From assembly GCA_963793025.1 (NCBI GenBank), contig CAWBYL010000005.1, positions 186,001 to 250,000 of the forward strand: 64,000 bases of DNA, read 5' to 3'. Under the pieces are notes generated by a model. That model saw nothing but the letters and a program-made list of their open reading frames with translations. It searched no databases and was not told where the DNA came from. Positions 7,436-15,834 of the stretch are shown here, piece by piece; positions within the stretch are counted from its first letter, which is position 1, and every line of letters starts with the position of its first letter. The position numbers were made by a program, and so were the translations under genes. This DNA comes from CAWBYL01 sp963793025. GTDB lineage: Bacteria; Actinomycetota; Acidimicrobiia; Acidimicrobiales; Acidimicrobilacustridaceae.

Positions 7436-8259
7436 CCGCTGTCCGCAGTCACCTTGTCGTCCACGGGTGGACCTCGCAGGGGGGTCTCACCTTCCACCAC
7501 CTCCGGTGGGATCCCGCTCCCTCGGCGGCGGGCCCGCCGGTGCTCTGCCTCCACGGCGTCACCGGGCAGGCATGGGCGTGGAACGGAGCGGCGCCGCTCC
7601 TGGCCACCTCTGGGCCCGTCCTCGCCCTCGACCTACGGGGCCACGGCGGGAGCTCGTGGGCACCGGATCGCGACTACTCCACCACCGCCCTGGCGGCCGA
7701 CGTGGTCGGCCTCCTCGACGGTTGGGACATCGGTCCGGTCGACGTGGTGGGAGCGTCGTGGGGTGGGTTGGTCGGGGCGACCGTGGCCGCCGCCCGCCCT
7801 GATCTGATCCGCCGGCTGGTGATGGTCGACGTGCCGCCGGTGTTCACCCAGGCCGTGGACGACGTCCCTGTCCGTCCGGCGGCCTTCCCGGACCTGGCCT
7901 CGGTGGTCGACTTCGAGGGCGCCGCCAACCGGTGGGCCCCGTCCGACCACGTCGCCGTGTTGGCGGCGGGCAGCGTGCGGCCGGGTCCGGCCGGCCTCGA
8001 ACGCACCCACGATCCGCTCTTCTTCACCGAGTGGCCCTTCCGCGCCGAGGACCACTGGAGCGCGGTACGGGCGGTGCGGGCGCCGGCGCTGGTGGTGCGG
8101 GCCGAGGACAGCTTCGTCCTCTCCGCCGATCTGGCGGCGGCCGAGGCGGAGGCCCTCGGTGCCGAGCTCGTCGTGATCGGCCCGAGCGGTCACCTCGTCG
8201 CCGTCGACCAGCCGGAGCGCTTCTCCGAAGCCGTGCTGGCCTTCCTCGGCGGAGCCTGA
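7432..8259 (+). CDS. alpha/beta hydrolase
   Basis: A 275-residue alpha/beta-hydrolase: oxyanion strand LCLHG (38-42), nucleophile elbow GASWGG with Ser109, acid near E225/D226 in RAEDS, and catalytic His254 in PSGHLV. It begins at ATG 7432, overlapping the amidohydrolase stop (ATGA), so translation is coupled. In the Rut pathway an alpha/beta hydrolase (RutD) speeds carbamate breakdown after ring opening; a similar clean-up step here would fit the gene order but is inference. Other possibilities are a plain esterase or a C-C bond hydrolase. It is the last gene of the operon; the next gene has its own promoter-like box. Confidence 0.8.
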   Translation: MTAVRSHLVVHGWTSQGGLTFHHLRWDPAPSAAGPPVLCLHGVTGQAWAWNGAAPLLATSGPVLALDLRGHGGSSWAPDRDYSTTALAADVVGLLDGWDIGPVDVVGASWGGLVGATVAAARPDLIRRLVMVDVPPVFTQAVDDVPVRPAAFPDLASVVDFEGAANRWAPSDHVAVLAAGSVRPGPAGLERTHDPLFFTEWPFRAEDHWSAVRAVRAPALVVRAEDSFVLSADLAAAEAEALGAELVVIGPSGHLVAVDQPERFSEAVLAFLGGA

Positions 8260-8297
8260 CCCCGGCCGCGTGAGTCGGACGCGGAAGAAGGCGCGGA

Positions 8298-8303
8298 TAG
8301 CCT
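8298..8303 (+). promoter_or_regulatory. candidate -10 box, leaderless promoter of the metalloprotease gene
   Basis: TAGCCT followed by six bases and then the ATG at 8310, with no Shine-Dalgarno sequence, matches the usual actinobacterial leaderless pattern. Confidence 0.45.
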
Positions 8304-8309
8304 CCCGCC

Positions 8310-9356
8310 ATGACGGCCGACGACGGGGTCGACGGCGGGGGCGGCGCCGAGGAACCGGATCCCTTCGCCGGCCTCACGCTCGACGAGGACTTCGTCTCCG
8401 GCGCCCCCGTCTCCGAACCGAGCGCCGAGGACCGTCAGCTGCGGATCGCCCGACTCCGGGCCGAGCACGAGCGACTGGCCGAGAGTGCGGACAGCGCCCG
8501 CCGCACCGCTCGCCGGTCGGAGAAGCGCGAACGTCGTCGCAACCGCCTGGTGGTCGCCGCCGTGATGAGCGGCCTGGCCTTCCTCGGCGTGTGGTCCTAC
8601 ACCCATCGGGACTCGAACGAGGCCGCCGGGGTCATCGACCTGGCCGGATCCGGAGTCGGTGGGACCGAGGTGCAGCTGGCCGGTGGGCAGCCTCCCGCCG
8701 GAGTGGAGGCGGCGGCGGAACCGCTCGGCCAGCCCGCTCCGCTGGCGGCGACGTCGCCGGTCCACCGCTACATCGCCACCCAGCCCGGCTCGTCCGAGCC
8801 GGTGGCCTACGACCCGTGTCGTCCCATCCACGTCGTCGTCAACAACCGGCTCGCCGTCACCGGTGGTGACGCGCTGTTGAGCGAAGCGCTGGCCGAGGTG
8901 AGCCGGGCCACGGGGCTGCAGTTCGTGGTCGACGGCCAGACGGAGGAGACTCCTGTCACCACACGGGAGCCCTATCTGCCCCTGCGGTACCCGGACCGGT
9001 GGGCGCCGGTGCTGGTGGCCTGGACCGATCCCACGGAGATGCCGGAGCTCGCCGGCGACGTGGCCGGTTCGGGTGGGAGCAGCTGGGTCACCACGCCCGA
9101 CGGTTCGGTGTACCTGAGCGGCCAGATCGCCCTGGACGGGCCGGCCATGGCCGCCATCGCCACCGAGGCCAACGGCTACAACGTCGTGCGCGCCGTCATC
9201 GAGCACGAGCTCGGTCATCTGGTCGGGCTCGACCACGTAGACGACGACACCCAGCTGATGGCGCCGACCACGACCGGCGGGATACTCACCTACCAGGACG
9301 GCGACCTGACCGGCCTGGCCGAGCTGGGCCGGGGGGACTGCTTCCCCGACCTCTGA
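8310..9356 (+). CDS. membrane-anchored matrixin-like zinc metalloprotease
   Basis: A 348-residue protein with an acidic cytoplasmic N-terminus, a basic coiled-coil-like stretch (about 40-78, many Arg and Glu), one membrane helix (about 79-97) and an outward C-terminal domain. That domain carries HELGHLVGLDH (H299, E300, H303, H309), the metzincin HExxHxxGxxH zinc motif, and a plausible Met-turn at M317 in QLMAP, as in matrixins. This topology makes it a type II membrane protease acting on the outside. A linker of about 50 residues rich in Gly, Ala and Pro joins helix and domain. Substrates are unknown. It has its own leaderless-type promoter and is followed by a convergent gene. Confidence 0.75.
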   Translation: MTADDGVDGGGGAEEPDPFAGLTLDEDFVSGAPVSEPSAEDRQLRIARLRAEHERLAESADSARRTARRSEKRERRRNRLVVAAVMSGLAFLGVWSYTHRDSNEAAGVIDLAGSGVGGTEVQLAGGQPPAGVEAAAEPLGQPAPLAATSPVHRYIATQPGSSEPVAYDPCRPIHVVVNNRLAVTGGDALLSEALAEVSRATGLQFVVDGQTEETPVTTREPYLPLRYPDRWAPVLVAWTDPTEMPELAGDVAGSGGSSWVTTPDGSVYLSGQIALDGPAMAAIATEANGYNVVRAVIEHELGHLVGLDHVDDDTQLMAPTTTGGILTYQDGDLTGLAELGRGDCFPDL

Positions 9357-9411
9357 CCGGACCCTGACCTCGACACAGGGCGGGGGAGATGGCGGTGGTG
9401 GTGCCGTCGGT

Positions 9412-10132
9412 TCAGGCGCCGGGCTTGGTGGCGGTGACCAGGCGGCTGGCGTAGAAGGGGTTGCCGTACCAGCCGTCGACGCCCAGCTTGTGCACGACCA
9501 CGTCCGCGGCTCCGGCGGCCGTCAGGTCGTCCTTGTACTGGTCGACGTACTGGATGTCGACGATGGCGATCCGGCCGCCTGCCGGCGGTGACCCGGACGA
9601 TCTCGTCGATCGCCGTGCGCCGCCGCTCCCGGTTCTTGATGTTCTGGATGGCCACGTTGGCCACCACGACGTCGAACTCGCCGTCGACGAAGGGCATCTC
9701 GGTCATGTCGCCGGTGTGGAGCTCGACCTGCTCGGCGACACCGACGGCATCGGCGTTGGCCATGACGGCGTCGGGCCCGTTCCCGGTCTGGTCCTGGCCC
9801 CGCCAGAGGTCGAGCCCGACGACCACCCCGTCGGGCAGCGAAGTGGCGGCGGTGAGCATCACCATGCCCCGGCCGCATCCCACGTCGAGCAGCTGCTCGT
9901 CGCCCTTCATGTCCATCTCGTCGATGATCCGCCGCCAGATCACGAACTTCCCCCGGCGCGTCGCGTGCAGGTAGCAGCCGGCCTGGCCGAGCAGCACGAG
10001 GGCCATGAGGAAGGAGACACCGGGCGCGGACCCGGCCACGGCGAGGCCGATGAACACGACCGCACCGATGGCGCTCAGCACGGGCACGTAGGGCGCATCG
10101 ACCCCGTAGGAGCCGGGCAGGCGGGCACTCAT
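9412..10132 (-). pseudogene. class I SAM methyltransferase with membrane anchor, one-base frameshift
   Basis: The frame from ATG 10132 gives two membrane helices (about residues 14-45) and then a SAM-binding domain with LLDVGCGRGMVM, a GLDL acidic strand and DVVVANVAIQN. After VRVTAG at base 9581 the frame collapses into Arg-rich nonsense. Skipping the T at 9580 restores GGRIAIVDIQYVDQYKDD and a natural end at 9412, giving an intact 239-residue enzyme. So either one base was inserted in this lineage or the base is a sequencing error. The start 10132 is favoured over 10138 because GGAGG lies eight bases upstream of it. The methyl acceptor is unknown; lipid or quinone-like substrates fit the membrane anchor. 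Confidence 0.7.
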
Positions 10133-10273
10133 CGACATCTCCTCCTCGGGCCGGGCGGCCCCGGGCCGGTTGTGAGTCTCACAGACCGGCTGGTGGTCGC
10201 GGGACTCGGTGGCGAGGCACCGCCGGCAAGCGGGTGACAAGGTGGGCCGGGTGACGAGCGAACGGGGGATCCG

Positions 10274-11080
10274 ATGGGCCTGGTGACGACGAGCCGACCG
10301 ACCGAGGACGTGCTGCTGGTGGAGCTCGATGACCCCGAGCGGTACAACGCGCTGAGCAGCAACCTGATCACGGACCTCGGCGCCGTGTTCGCCGGTCTGC
10401 GCGACGACCGGGAGGCACGGGTCGTGATCCTCCGGGGGCGCGGGCGAGGGTTCTCCGCGGGGGCCGACATGGGGGGTGGGGGTGAGGCCCCGGAGCGGGC
10501 CAAGGGCCGCGGGCCGGTCGGCTTCATCCACGAGTACCAGGAGCATCTGGCCGACCTCATGCTCGCGGTGCACGAGTGCACCCAACCGGTGATCGCCGCC
10601 GTGCACGGTGCGGCGGTGGGCGGCGGCCTGGCCCTGTCCCTGGCCTGCGACATGCGTCTGGCCAGTGACGACGCCTACTTCGCGTCCCACTTCATCCGGG
10701 TCGGTCTCTCGTCGTGCGACGTCGGAACGAGCTACTGGTTGCCCCGGATCGTCGGGCCCACGGCGGCGGCAGAGCTCATGTTGACCGGGCGTCGGGTGCC
10801 GGCCGAGGAGGCCTTCCGCCTGGGTCTGCTCAACCGGGTCACCACCGCCGACGGGCTGCTCGACGCCGCGCTGGAACTGGCGGCGGGGATCACGGCCAAC
10901 AGCGAGTACGGGGTGGTCATGACCAAGCTCGGGATGTGGGCCAACTTCGACGCACCGAGCCTGCGCCATGCCATGCAGCTCGAGAACCGCACCCAGGTGC
11001 TCGGGACGTTCACCGGCAACATGAGCGAGGCGGGGGAGGCCTTCCGCGAGAAGCGCTCACCGACGTGGGCCCCGATGTGA
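10274..11080 (+). CDS. enoyl-CoA hydratase/isomerase family protein (crotonase)
   Basis: A 268-residue crotonase. The oxyanion-hole blocks are RGFSAGADM near 60 and AAVGGGLALSLACDMRLAS near 115-133. Where classical hydratases carry their first catalytic glutamate (before the LP motif) this protein reads RVGLSSCDVGTSYWLP, so standard hydratase activity is doubtful; an isomerase or another acyl-CoA lyase or hydrolase role is as likely. The ATG is preceded by GGGGGA at about six bases. It is followed after 63 bases by a VOC protein with its own promoter-like box and is diverged from the methyltransferase. Confidence 0.85.
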   Translation: MGLVTTSRPTEDVLLVELDDPERYNALSSNLITDLGAVFAGLRDDREARVVILRGRGRGFSAGADMGGGGEAPERAKGRGPVGFIHEYQEHLADLMLAVHECTQPVIAAVHGAAVGGGLALSLACDMRLASDDAYFASHFIRVGLSSCDVGTSYWLPRIVGPTAAAELMLTGRRVPAEEAFRLGLLNRVTTADGLLDAALELAAGITANSEYGVVMTKLGMWANFDAPSLRHAMQLENRTQVLGTFTGNMSEAGEAFREKRSPTWAPM

Positions 11081-11131
11081 GCCATGAGATCGACGGTCGG
11101 CGGGACCCGGGGGCGCTGGGGCCCACGCCGG

Positions 11132-11137
11132 TACTGT
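11132..11137 (+). promoter_or_regulatory. candidate -10 box, leaderless promoter of VOC gene 11144
   Basis: TACTGT ends six bases before the ATG at 11144. This supports that start over the longer reading from 11084. Confidence 0.45.
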
Positions 11138-11143
11138 CCCTGG

Positions 11144-11587
11144 ATGCCCAGCTCGATCTTCCACATGGTGGCCCTGACCGACGACCTGGACGGGGTCATC
11201 CGCTTCCTCCGCGACGTCGTCGGGATGGATCCGGTGCGCGAGTTCGGCGACGAGCCTGCCACCCGTGAGCAGGCCGAGCAGAACTTCGGCTGGCCGGCCG
11301 GCGAGGTGAGCGTTCGCGGTGCCGTGGTGGGCGCCGGCGCCGGGATGATCGAACTGGTGGAGATCCCCGAGACGCTCCGCGCCGTCGAGGCGCCCCGGGT
11401 GGCGATGATGACCTTCGCCACCCCCGACGTGGAGGGGTACTCGCAGCGAGCCGCTGACGCCGGATTCGACGCGAAGCCGGTCATCGCCGGGGATGGGGCG
11501 GTGTCGACGTTCGCCATGGCCCCGGTGACGGTCGGGGGCCTGCCGTTCGAGTTCATCCGTTTCGGCGCCGCCGCACGCGACGAGTAG
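11144..11587 (+). CDS. VOC family (glyoxalase/bleomycin-resistance fold) protein
   Basis: A 147-residue vicinal-oxygen-chelate protein. It starts with the typical strand FHMVALTDDLDGVIRFLRDVVGM, shown here in words as a His-containing first strand followed by a helix, and repeats the motif in the second half ending with GGLPFEFIRF. Such proteins are isomerases, dioxygenases or binding proteins with one metal per dimer half. Start 11144 gives the expected family length and sits six bases after a TACTGT box; an upstream ATG at 11084 would add an Arg-rich unlikely leader. A second, different VOC gene follows at 11656 with its own promoter. Substrate unknown. Confidence 0.7.
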   Translation: MPSSIFHMVALTDDLDGVIRFLRDVVGMDPVREFGDEPATREQAEQNFGWPAGEVSVRGAVVGAGAGMIELVEIPETLRAVEAPRVAMMTFATPDVEGYSQRAADAGFDAKPVIAGDGAVSTFAMAPVTVGGLPFEFIRFGAAARDE

Positions 11588-11643
11588 CTCTTCCGGGAAC
11601 GAGTCTTCAACCGCCGGAAATCGAACGGACACCGGCCGTCTCG

Positions 11644-11649
11644 TAGCGT
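11644..11649 (+). promoter_or_regulatory. candidate -10 box, leaderless promoter of VOC gene 11656
   Basis: TAGCGT, six bases, then ATG. A weak -35-like TCGAAC lies 17 bases upstream of the box. Confidence 0.45.
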
Positions 11650-11655
11650 CGGTCC

Positions 11656-12084
11656 ATGTCGTCTTCCGTCACCGTCCAGCTCGTGAGCCTCATGTGCCGC
11701 GACCACGTGGCCCTGGCCGCCTTCTACGCCGAGGCGTTCCTGCTCGAGACGGTCCCGGAGGTGCAGAGCCCGATCTTCACCGCCCTCGACGCCGGAGGGG
11801 TGGGGCTCGGGTTCCACGCCGACGAGGCCTTCGACCTGCTCGGCGTGGCCGAGCGCCGAGATGGCTCGACGGCGAACCACGTCACCTTCGACCTGGGCAC
11901 CGCCGCCGCCGTCGACGCATCGGTCGATCGGCTGGTGGCCCTGGGGGCGACGGTCGTGAAGGCGCCGTTCACCACCTACTACGACGCCCGCCAGGTGGTG
12001 TTCGCCGATCCGGAGGGCAACGTGTTCCGGGTGTCGGACACACAGACGGCCCTCGCCTTCTGGGCCGAGCGAGCGCACCGCTGA
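11656..12084 (+). CDS. VOC family protein
   Basis: A 142-residue single VOC module pair. The first half begins VQLVSLMCRDHVALAAFYAE, the second contains NHVTFDL and ends ARQVVFADPEGNVFRVSDTQ, the usual strand with DPEGN that precedes the last metal ligand position. The family covers glyoxalase I-like enzymes and antibiotic-binding proteins; nothing here fixes a substrate. It has its own leaderless-type promoter and is 38 bases from the alpha/beta hydrolase that follows, which also has a TAGCGT box. The three small genes from 11144 to 12917 therefore look like separately started units rather than one operon. Confidence 0.75.
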   Translation: MSSSVTVQLVSLMCRDHVALAAFYAEAFLLETVPEVQSPIFTALDAGGVGLGFHADEAFDLLGVAERRDGSTANHVTFDLGTAAAVDASVDRLVALGATVVKAPFTTYYDARQVVFADPEGNVFRVSDTQTALAFWAERAHR

Positions 12085-12109
12085 GCTGACCCTTCCTCGG
12101 CCCGGGCGG

Positions 12110-12115
12110 TAGCGT
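12110..12115 (+). promoter_or_regulatory. candidate -10 box, leaderless promoter of hydrolase 12123
   Basis: TAGCGT ends seven bases before the GTG at 12123. The box is identical in sequence to that of the preceding VOC gene. Confidence 0.4.
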
Positions 12116-12122
12116 CGCCGGT

Positions 12123-12917
12123 GTGACGACCGCCACCGCCAACGGGATCGAGATCTACTACGAGCGCAGTGGCGAGGGGCCGCCGTTGCTGTTCTTCAAC
12201 GGGTCGTTCTCCACCCTCGACGCGACGCGCGCGATGGTCGCGGTCTACGCCGACCGCTTCGACGTGGTGGCTCACGACCAGCGGGGGCTGGGACGCACGT
12301 CCATTCCGCCCGGGCCGTACTCGATGGCCGACTACGCGGCCGACGCCGCCGCCCTGCTCGATCACGTCGGGTGGGACTCGTGCCGGGTGGTCGGCACCAG
12401 CTTCGGAGGCATGGTGGCCCAGGAGTTCGCGGTGACCTACCCGGAGCGGGTCGAGCGGCTGGCCCTGCTGTGCACGTCCCCCGGTGGGGTCGGTGGCCCG
12501 TCGTACCCCTTGGAGCAGTTGCGGGATCTCCCGGCCGCGGAACGGGCCGAGCTGTCGATGCGGCTGCTGGACAGTCGGTTCGATGCCGAGTGGCTCGCCT
12601 CGCATCCCGGCGATCGCGTCCTGGCCGAGGGCCTGGCCAGTCGGGCCGGCACCACCGAGGGCACCGAGGCGGCGCGGGGCGAGCAGGAGCAGCTGGGGGC
12701 TCGCGCCGGCCATGACGTCTGCGACCGACTGGGGCAGATCACCTGCCCGACCCTCGTGGCGGCCGGCCGCTACGACGGCATCGCCCCGATGGCCAACGGT
12801 GAGAACATCGCCAGTCGGATCACCGGGGCCGAGCTGCGGACCTACGAGGGCGGCCACATCTTCTTCATGCAGGATCCGGCCGCCATTCCCGACGTCCTCG
12901 ACTTCCTCGCCGCCTGA
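12123..12917 (+). CDS. alpha/beta hydrolase
   Basis: A 264-residue alpha/beta-hydrolase resembling 3-oxoadipate enol-lactonase and related esterases. Visible elements are the strand PLLFFNGSF (oxyanion region, about 20-30), HDQRGLGRTS (51-60), the nucleophile elbow VGTSFGGMVAQ with Ser93, and a C-terminal EGGHIFFMQDP carrying the catalytic histidine. The GTG start directly precedes the TTATANGIEIYYE strand typical of the family. No partner gene suggests a pathway: the downstream neighbour is convergent. Confidence 0.8.
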   Translation: MTTATANGIEIYYERSGEGPPLLFFNGSFSTLDATRAMVAVYADRFDVVAHDQRGLGRTSIPPGPYSMADYAADAAALLDHVGWDSCRVVGTSFGGMVAQEFAVTYPERVERLALLCTSPGGVGGPSYPLEQLRDLPAAERAELSMRLLDSRFDAEWLASHPGDRVLAEGLASRAGTTEGTEAARGEQEQLGARAGHDVCDRLGQITCPTLVAAGRYDGIAPMANGENIASRITGAELRTYEGGHIFFMQDPAAIPDVLDFLAA

Positions 12918-12968
12918 TCCACTGCTCCGTCTACCACCACACCTCGACGCCGGCAAGGAAGAGGGCGG

Positions 12969-13358
12969 CTACTCGGCCGGGGCGGCCTGGGTCATGAACT
13001 GACCGAGATCGAAGTACTCGCGCCACCGGGCGATCTTGTCGCCCTCGAACTCGAGGATGCCCATCACCGGAAGCTCGACTCGCTCCCCGTCGGCCTTTTC
13101 GAAGATGTCGACGCGCTCGGTCATCACCGTGGCGCCGTCGGAGATCATGTTCAGGACCTTGAACTCGACGACCTTCAGCCCGGCGGTGAAGCCGTCGACC
13201 ATGGCCCGGATCTCGTCGGGTCCCACCATGGGGTCGACGGGGATGTTGTGGTATACGCCGTCAGGCGTGAAGAACCCGACGATGGCGTCGGTGTCGCCGT
13301 CGGCCCACGCCTGGAAGAAGTCGCGGACCAGCTGCTCGTAGTTCGCCCCGTCGCTCAT
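12969..13358 (-). CDS. SnoaL-like / limonene-1,2-epoxide hydrolase family protein
   Basis: A 129-residue NTF2-fold protein. It begins with a helix containing FFQAWADGDTDAIVGFFTPD, then YHNIP and a long cone-shaped beta sheet, ending LEFEGDKIARWREYFD. That C-terminal WREYFD stretch and the spacing match the limonene-epoxide hydrolase/SnoaL group, which act as epoxide hydrolases, cyclases or ketosteroid-isomerase-like enzymes. Start 13358 is chosen because GAGAGGA lies just upstream and because residues before it in the open frame are low-complexity. It is divergently oriented from the acyl-CoA dehydrogenase at 13537. Confidence 0.75.
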   Translation of the reverse strand: MSDGANYEQLVRDFFQAWADGDTDAIVGFFTPDGVYHNIPVDPMVGPDEIRAMVDGFTAGLKVVEFKVLNMISDGATVMTERVDIFEKADGERVELPVMGILEFEGDKIARWREYFDLGQFMTQAAPAE

Positions 13359-13495
13359 GGGTTCCTCTCTTTCGCACGTCGCCCGCCGACCAGCGGGCCG
13401 AGCCCATCCTGGCACCTGCCCCGAGCCGCCGTCGCCCCGTCGATCGCCGCGACCGTGCACCTCCGCACGCGTTCGCCGCCTCCGCCTCTCCGACG

Positions 13496-13501
13496 TAGGT
13501 T
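13496..13501 (+). promoter_or_regulatory. candidate -10 box of the acyl-CoA dehydrogenase promoter
   Basis: TAGGTT lies 35 bases before the ATG at 13537, giving a short leader that carries a GGGGGG ribosome site. The sequence just after it (13508-13520) contains TCAACAAA, resembling half of the palindrome at 5009. This may be chance. Confidence 0.3.
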
Positions 13502-13536
13502 GTCCAGGTCAACAAAACACCGGGGGGACACGGGCC

Positions 13537-14838
13537 ATGGCCGACTTCAGCATCGATCCGGACTTCGCCGACCAGCTCGACTGGATCCGCGAGTTCGTCA
13601 AGGCCGAGGTCGAGCCCCTCGACCTGGCCTTCGAGGGCTTCGCGTCCACCTACGACAAGTCGGGGGCCTTCTACCAGGACGCCATCCGACCGCTCCAGGC
13701 CGTCGTCAAGGAGCACGGCCTCTGGTCGTGCCACCTCACCCACGAGTTCGGGGGCCAGGGCTACGGGCAGGTCCGCCTCGCCTACATGAACGAGATCCTC
13801 GGGCGCTCGCAGTTCGCGCCGACGGTGTTCGGCACCCAGGCCCCCGACACCGGCAACGCCGAGATCATCGCTCACTACGGGACGCCGGCTCAGAAGGAGA
13901 CGTACCTCCAGCCGCTCCTCGATGGGCACATCTCCTCCTGCTACTCGATGACCGAACCTCAGGGCGGCGCCGACCCCGGGGTGTTCCGCACCACCGCCGT
14001 GCGCGACGGCGACGAGTGGGTCATCGACGGCGAGAAGTGGTTCTCCTCCTCGTACCGGTACGCGTCGTTCATCGTGGTCATGGCCGTCACCGATCCCGAC
14101 GTGTCGGTCTACAAGGGCATGTCGATGTTCCTGGTGCCGACCGACACCCCGGGCCTCGAGCTCATCCGCAACGTCGGGGTCGGCACCGAGGAGGAGGGCC
14201 ACGGCAGCCACGCGTACCTGCGCTACAACGCGGTGCGGGTGCCGGCCGACAACCTGCTGGGCGGCGAGGGCATGGCCTTCAACGTGGCCCAGACCCGGCT
14301 GGGCGGGGGCCGTCTGCACCATGCCATGCGGTCGGTGGGCGTCATCGGCAAGTGCCTCGACATGCTGTGCGAGCGGGCCCTCAGCCGCACCACGCAGGGC
14401 GAGCTGCTGGCCAAGAAGCAGATGACCCAGGAGAAGATCGCCGACGCCTGGATCGAACTGACCCAGTTCCGGCTGCAGGTGCTGCACGCGGCGTGGCGGG
14501 TCGACGAGGTCGGTGGCCACGCCGCCCGCAAGGAGATCGCCGGGGTGAAGATCGCCATGCCCAAGGTCTTCCGCGAGGCGGTGCTGCGCACGATCCAGCT
14601 GCACGGCGCGCTCGGTGCCTCCAACGAGCTGCCGCTGTCCAAGATGTTGATGTCCTCGGTCACGATGGGGATCGCCGACGGGCCCACGGAGGTGCACAAG
14701 GGCACCCTCGCCCGCGAGGTGCTGAAGGGCTACTCGCCGGCCGCCGGTGACTGGCCGTCGGAGCACCTGCCCGAACGCCGGGCCGCCGCCCGCGACGAGT
14801 GGGCCGACCTGCTCGAGCGTGTCGTCGCCGAGTCCTGA
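13537..14838 (+). CDS. acyl-CoA dehydrogenase family protein
   Basis: A 433-residue FAD-dependent acyl-CoA dehydrogenase introducing an alpha,beta double bond into an acyl-CoA. The order is an N-terminal helical domain, a middle beta domain with CYSMTEPQGGADP (FAD and substrate contact) and EKWFSSSYRYASF, then a C-terminal helical domain ending with the MGIADGPTEVHKGTLAR signature. It is longer than the roughly 380-residue short-chain enzymes and fits the group acting on bulky or branched acyl-CoAs. Start is the ATG after a G-run. It is monocistronic here, with a convergent esterase downstream. Confidence 0.88.
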   Translation: MADFSIDPDFADQLDWIREFVKAEVEPLDLAFEGFASTYDKSGAFYQDAIRPLQAVVKEHGLWSCHLTHEFGGQGYGQVRLAYMNEILGRSQFAPTVFGTQAPDTGNAEIIAHYGTPAQKETYLQPLLDGHISSCYSMTEPQGGADPGVFRTTAVRDGDEWVIDGEKWFSSSYRYASFIVVMAVTDPDVSVYKGMSMFLVPTDTPGLELIRNVGVGTEEEGHGSHAYLRYNAVRVPADNLLGGEGMAFNVAQTRLGGGRLHHAMRSVGVIGKCLDMLCERALSRTTQGELLAKKQMTQEKIADAWIELTQFRLQVLHAAWRVDEVGGHAARKEIAGVKIAMPKVFREAVLRTIQLHGALGASNELPLSKMLMSSVTMGIADGPTEVHKGTLAREVLKGYSPAAGDWPSEHLPERRAAARDEWADLLERVVAES

Positions 14839-14881
14839 CCCACCAGTTCGGGCATCGGGGGGCCAGCGAGGGGGTCGGGGG

Positions 14882-15796
14882 TCAGGGGCCGGGCGGGGCG
14901 CCGGCCAGGGAAGCGCCGATGAACTCGAGCTCGGCGGGGGCCTGACGGGTCCAGAAGGCACCGTCGTGGCACCCCGGCTCGATGCCCCCCGCCGGCGTCG
15001 GGTCGAGCGAGTCCCGGAACTCCCGGACCCTCGGCTCGAAGGGGTCGTCGGCCCCGCAGTCGATGCGGATGGGGATGTCCTGGAGCAGATCACGACGAGC
15101 CCAGAGGTTGTGGGCGGCGAAGTCGTCCTCGTCGTCGTAGGCCCCCGCCTGCCATTCGCCCGGGTTCTTCCAGAGGGCGGGGCTGGCGGCCACCACGCCG
15201 GCCCACTGAACGGTGTCGAGGGTGGCCAGGTAGAGCGCGCCGGTGCCCCCGAGCGAGATCCCCCAAAGCGCCGGGTGGCTCACGTCGAGGCCCTGGTCGC
15301 GCAGGACCAGGAGGAACTCGTCGGTGATCATCGCCGCCGGGTCGTCACCGTCGGCTCGGGGGTGCCAGTTCACGGCGTCGCCCCCGTCGACGGACGCTAT
15401 GGCGAAGGGAGCCACCGTTCCCTCGTCCACGGCGGCAGCCAGGAAGCGGTCCTTGTGGTCGCCGTCGACCGCGTCGGTGTTGTGGCCGCCCCGCCCGTGC
15501 AGCGAGATGCACACGGGGAGCGAGTCACCGGGGCCCGAGCCCGGCGGGTACATCACCGTCCAGCCCACCTCGGTGCCGTTGCGGGCGGAGGAGGTGAAGC
15601 TCCCGTGGACGATCGGACCGGGCTCGTTGGTGGGCACCGGTCCGGTGTCGCCGCAGGCGCCGAGGAGCTGGTCGAGCCGGTTCTTACCGGGAACGACGCC
15701 CTCCTCCACGAGGACGTAACCCCCTCCGGCGGCCACCGCGACCACACCTACGGTCGCCGCGCCACCGATGAGGAACCCCCGCCTGCTGATGCTCAC
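14882..15796 (-). CDS. Tat-exported esterase of the PHB depolymerase/esterase D type
   Basis: A 304-residue exported hydrolase. Residues 1-30 form a twin-arginine signal (SRRGFLIGG followed by a hydrophobic Ala/Gly/Val stretch). The mature part is an alpha/beta-hydrolase with ISLHGRGG (oxyanion loop, about 98-104), the nucleophile elbow GISLGG (Ser181), an aspartate in CGADDPF and a histidine in GCHDGAFW. Two pairs of cysteines could form disulfides, fitting export. Natural substrates may be acyl esters outside the cell or lipid-linked acyl groups. The stop lies 43 bases from the convergent acyl-CoA dehydrogenase. Confidence 0.8.
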   Translation of the reverse strand: MSISRRGFLIGGAATVGVVAVAAGGGYVLVEEGVVPGKNRLDQLLGACGDTGPVPTNEPGPIVHGSFTSSARNGTEVGWTVMYPPGSGPGDSLPVCISLHGRGGHNTDAVDGDHKDRFLAAAVDEGTVAPFAIASVDGGDAVNWHPRADGDDPAAMITDEFLLVLRDQGLDVSHPALWGISLGGTGALYLATLDTVQWAGVVAASPALWKNPGEWQAGAYDDEDDFAAHNLWARRDLLQDIPIRIDCGADDPFEPRVREFRDSLDPTPAGGIEPGCHDGAFWTRQAPAELEFIGASLAGAPPGP

Positions 15797-15834
15797 CGCC
15801 GCTGCACCTGCTCTCCTCGGGGTCGACGCCGGCT

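Noticed and set aside
13508..13520. TCAACAAA half-site before the acyl-CoA dehydrogenase as a regulon member
   Set aside because: Only eight bases match one half of the palindrome and no inverted partner is present.
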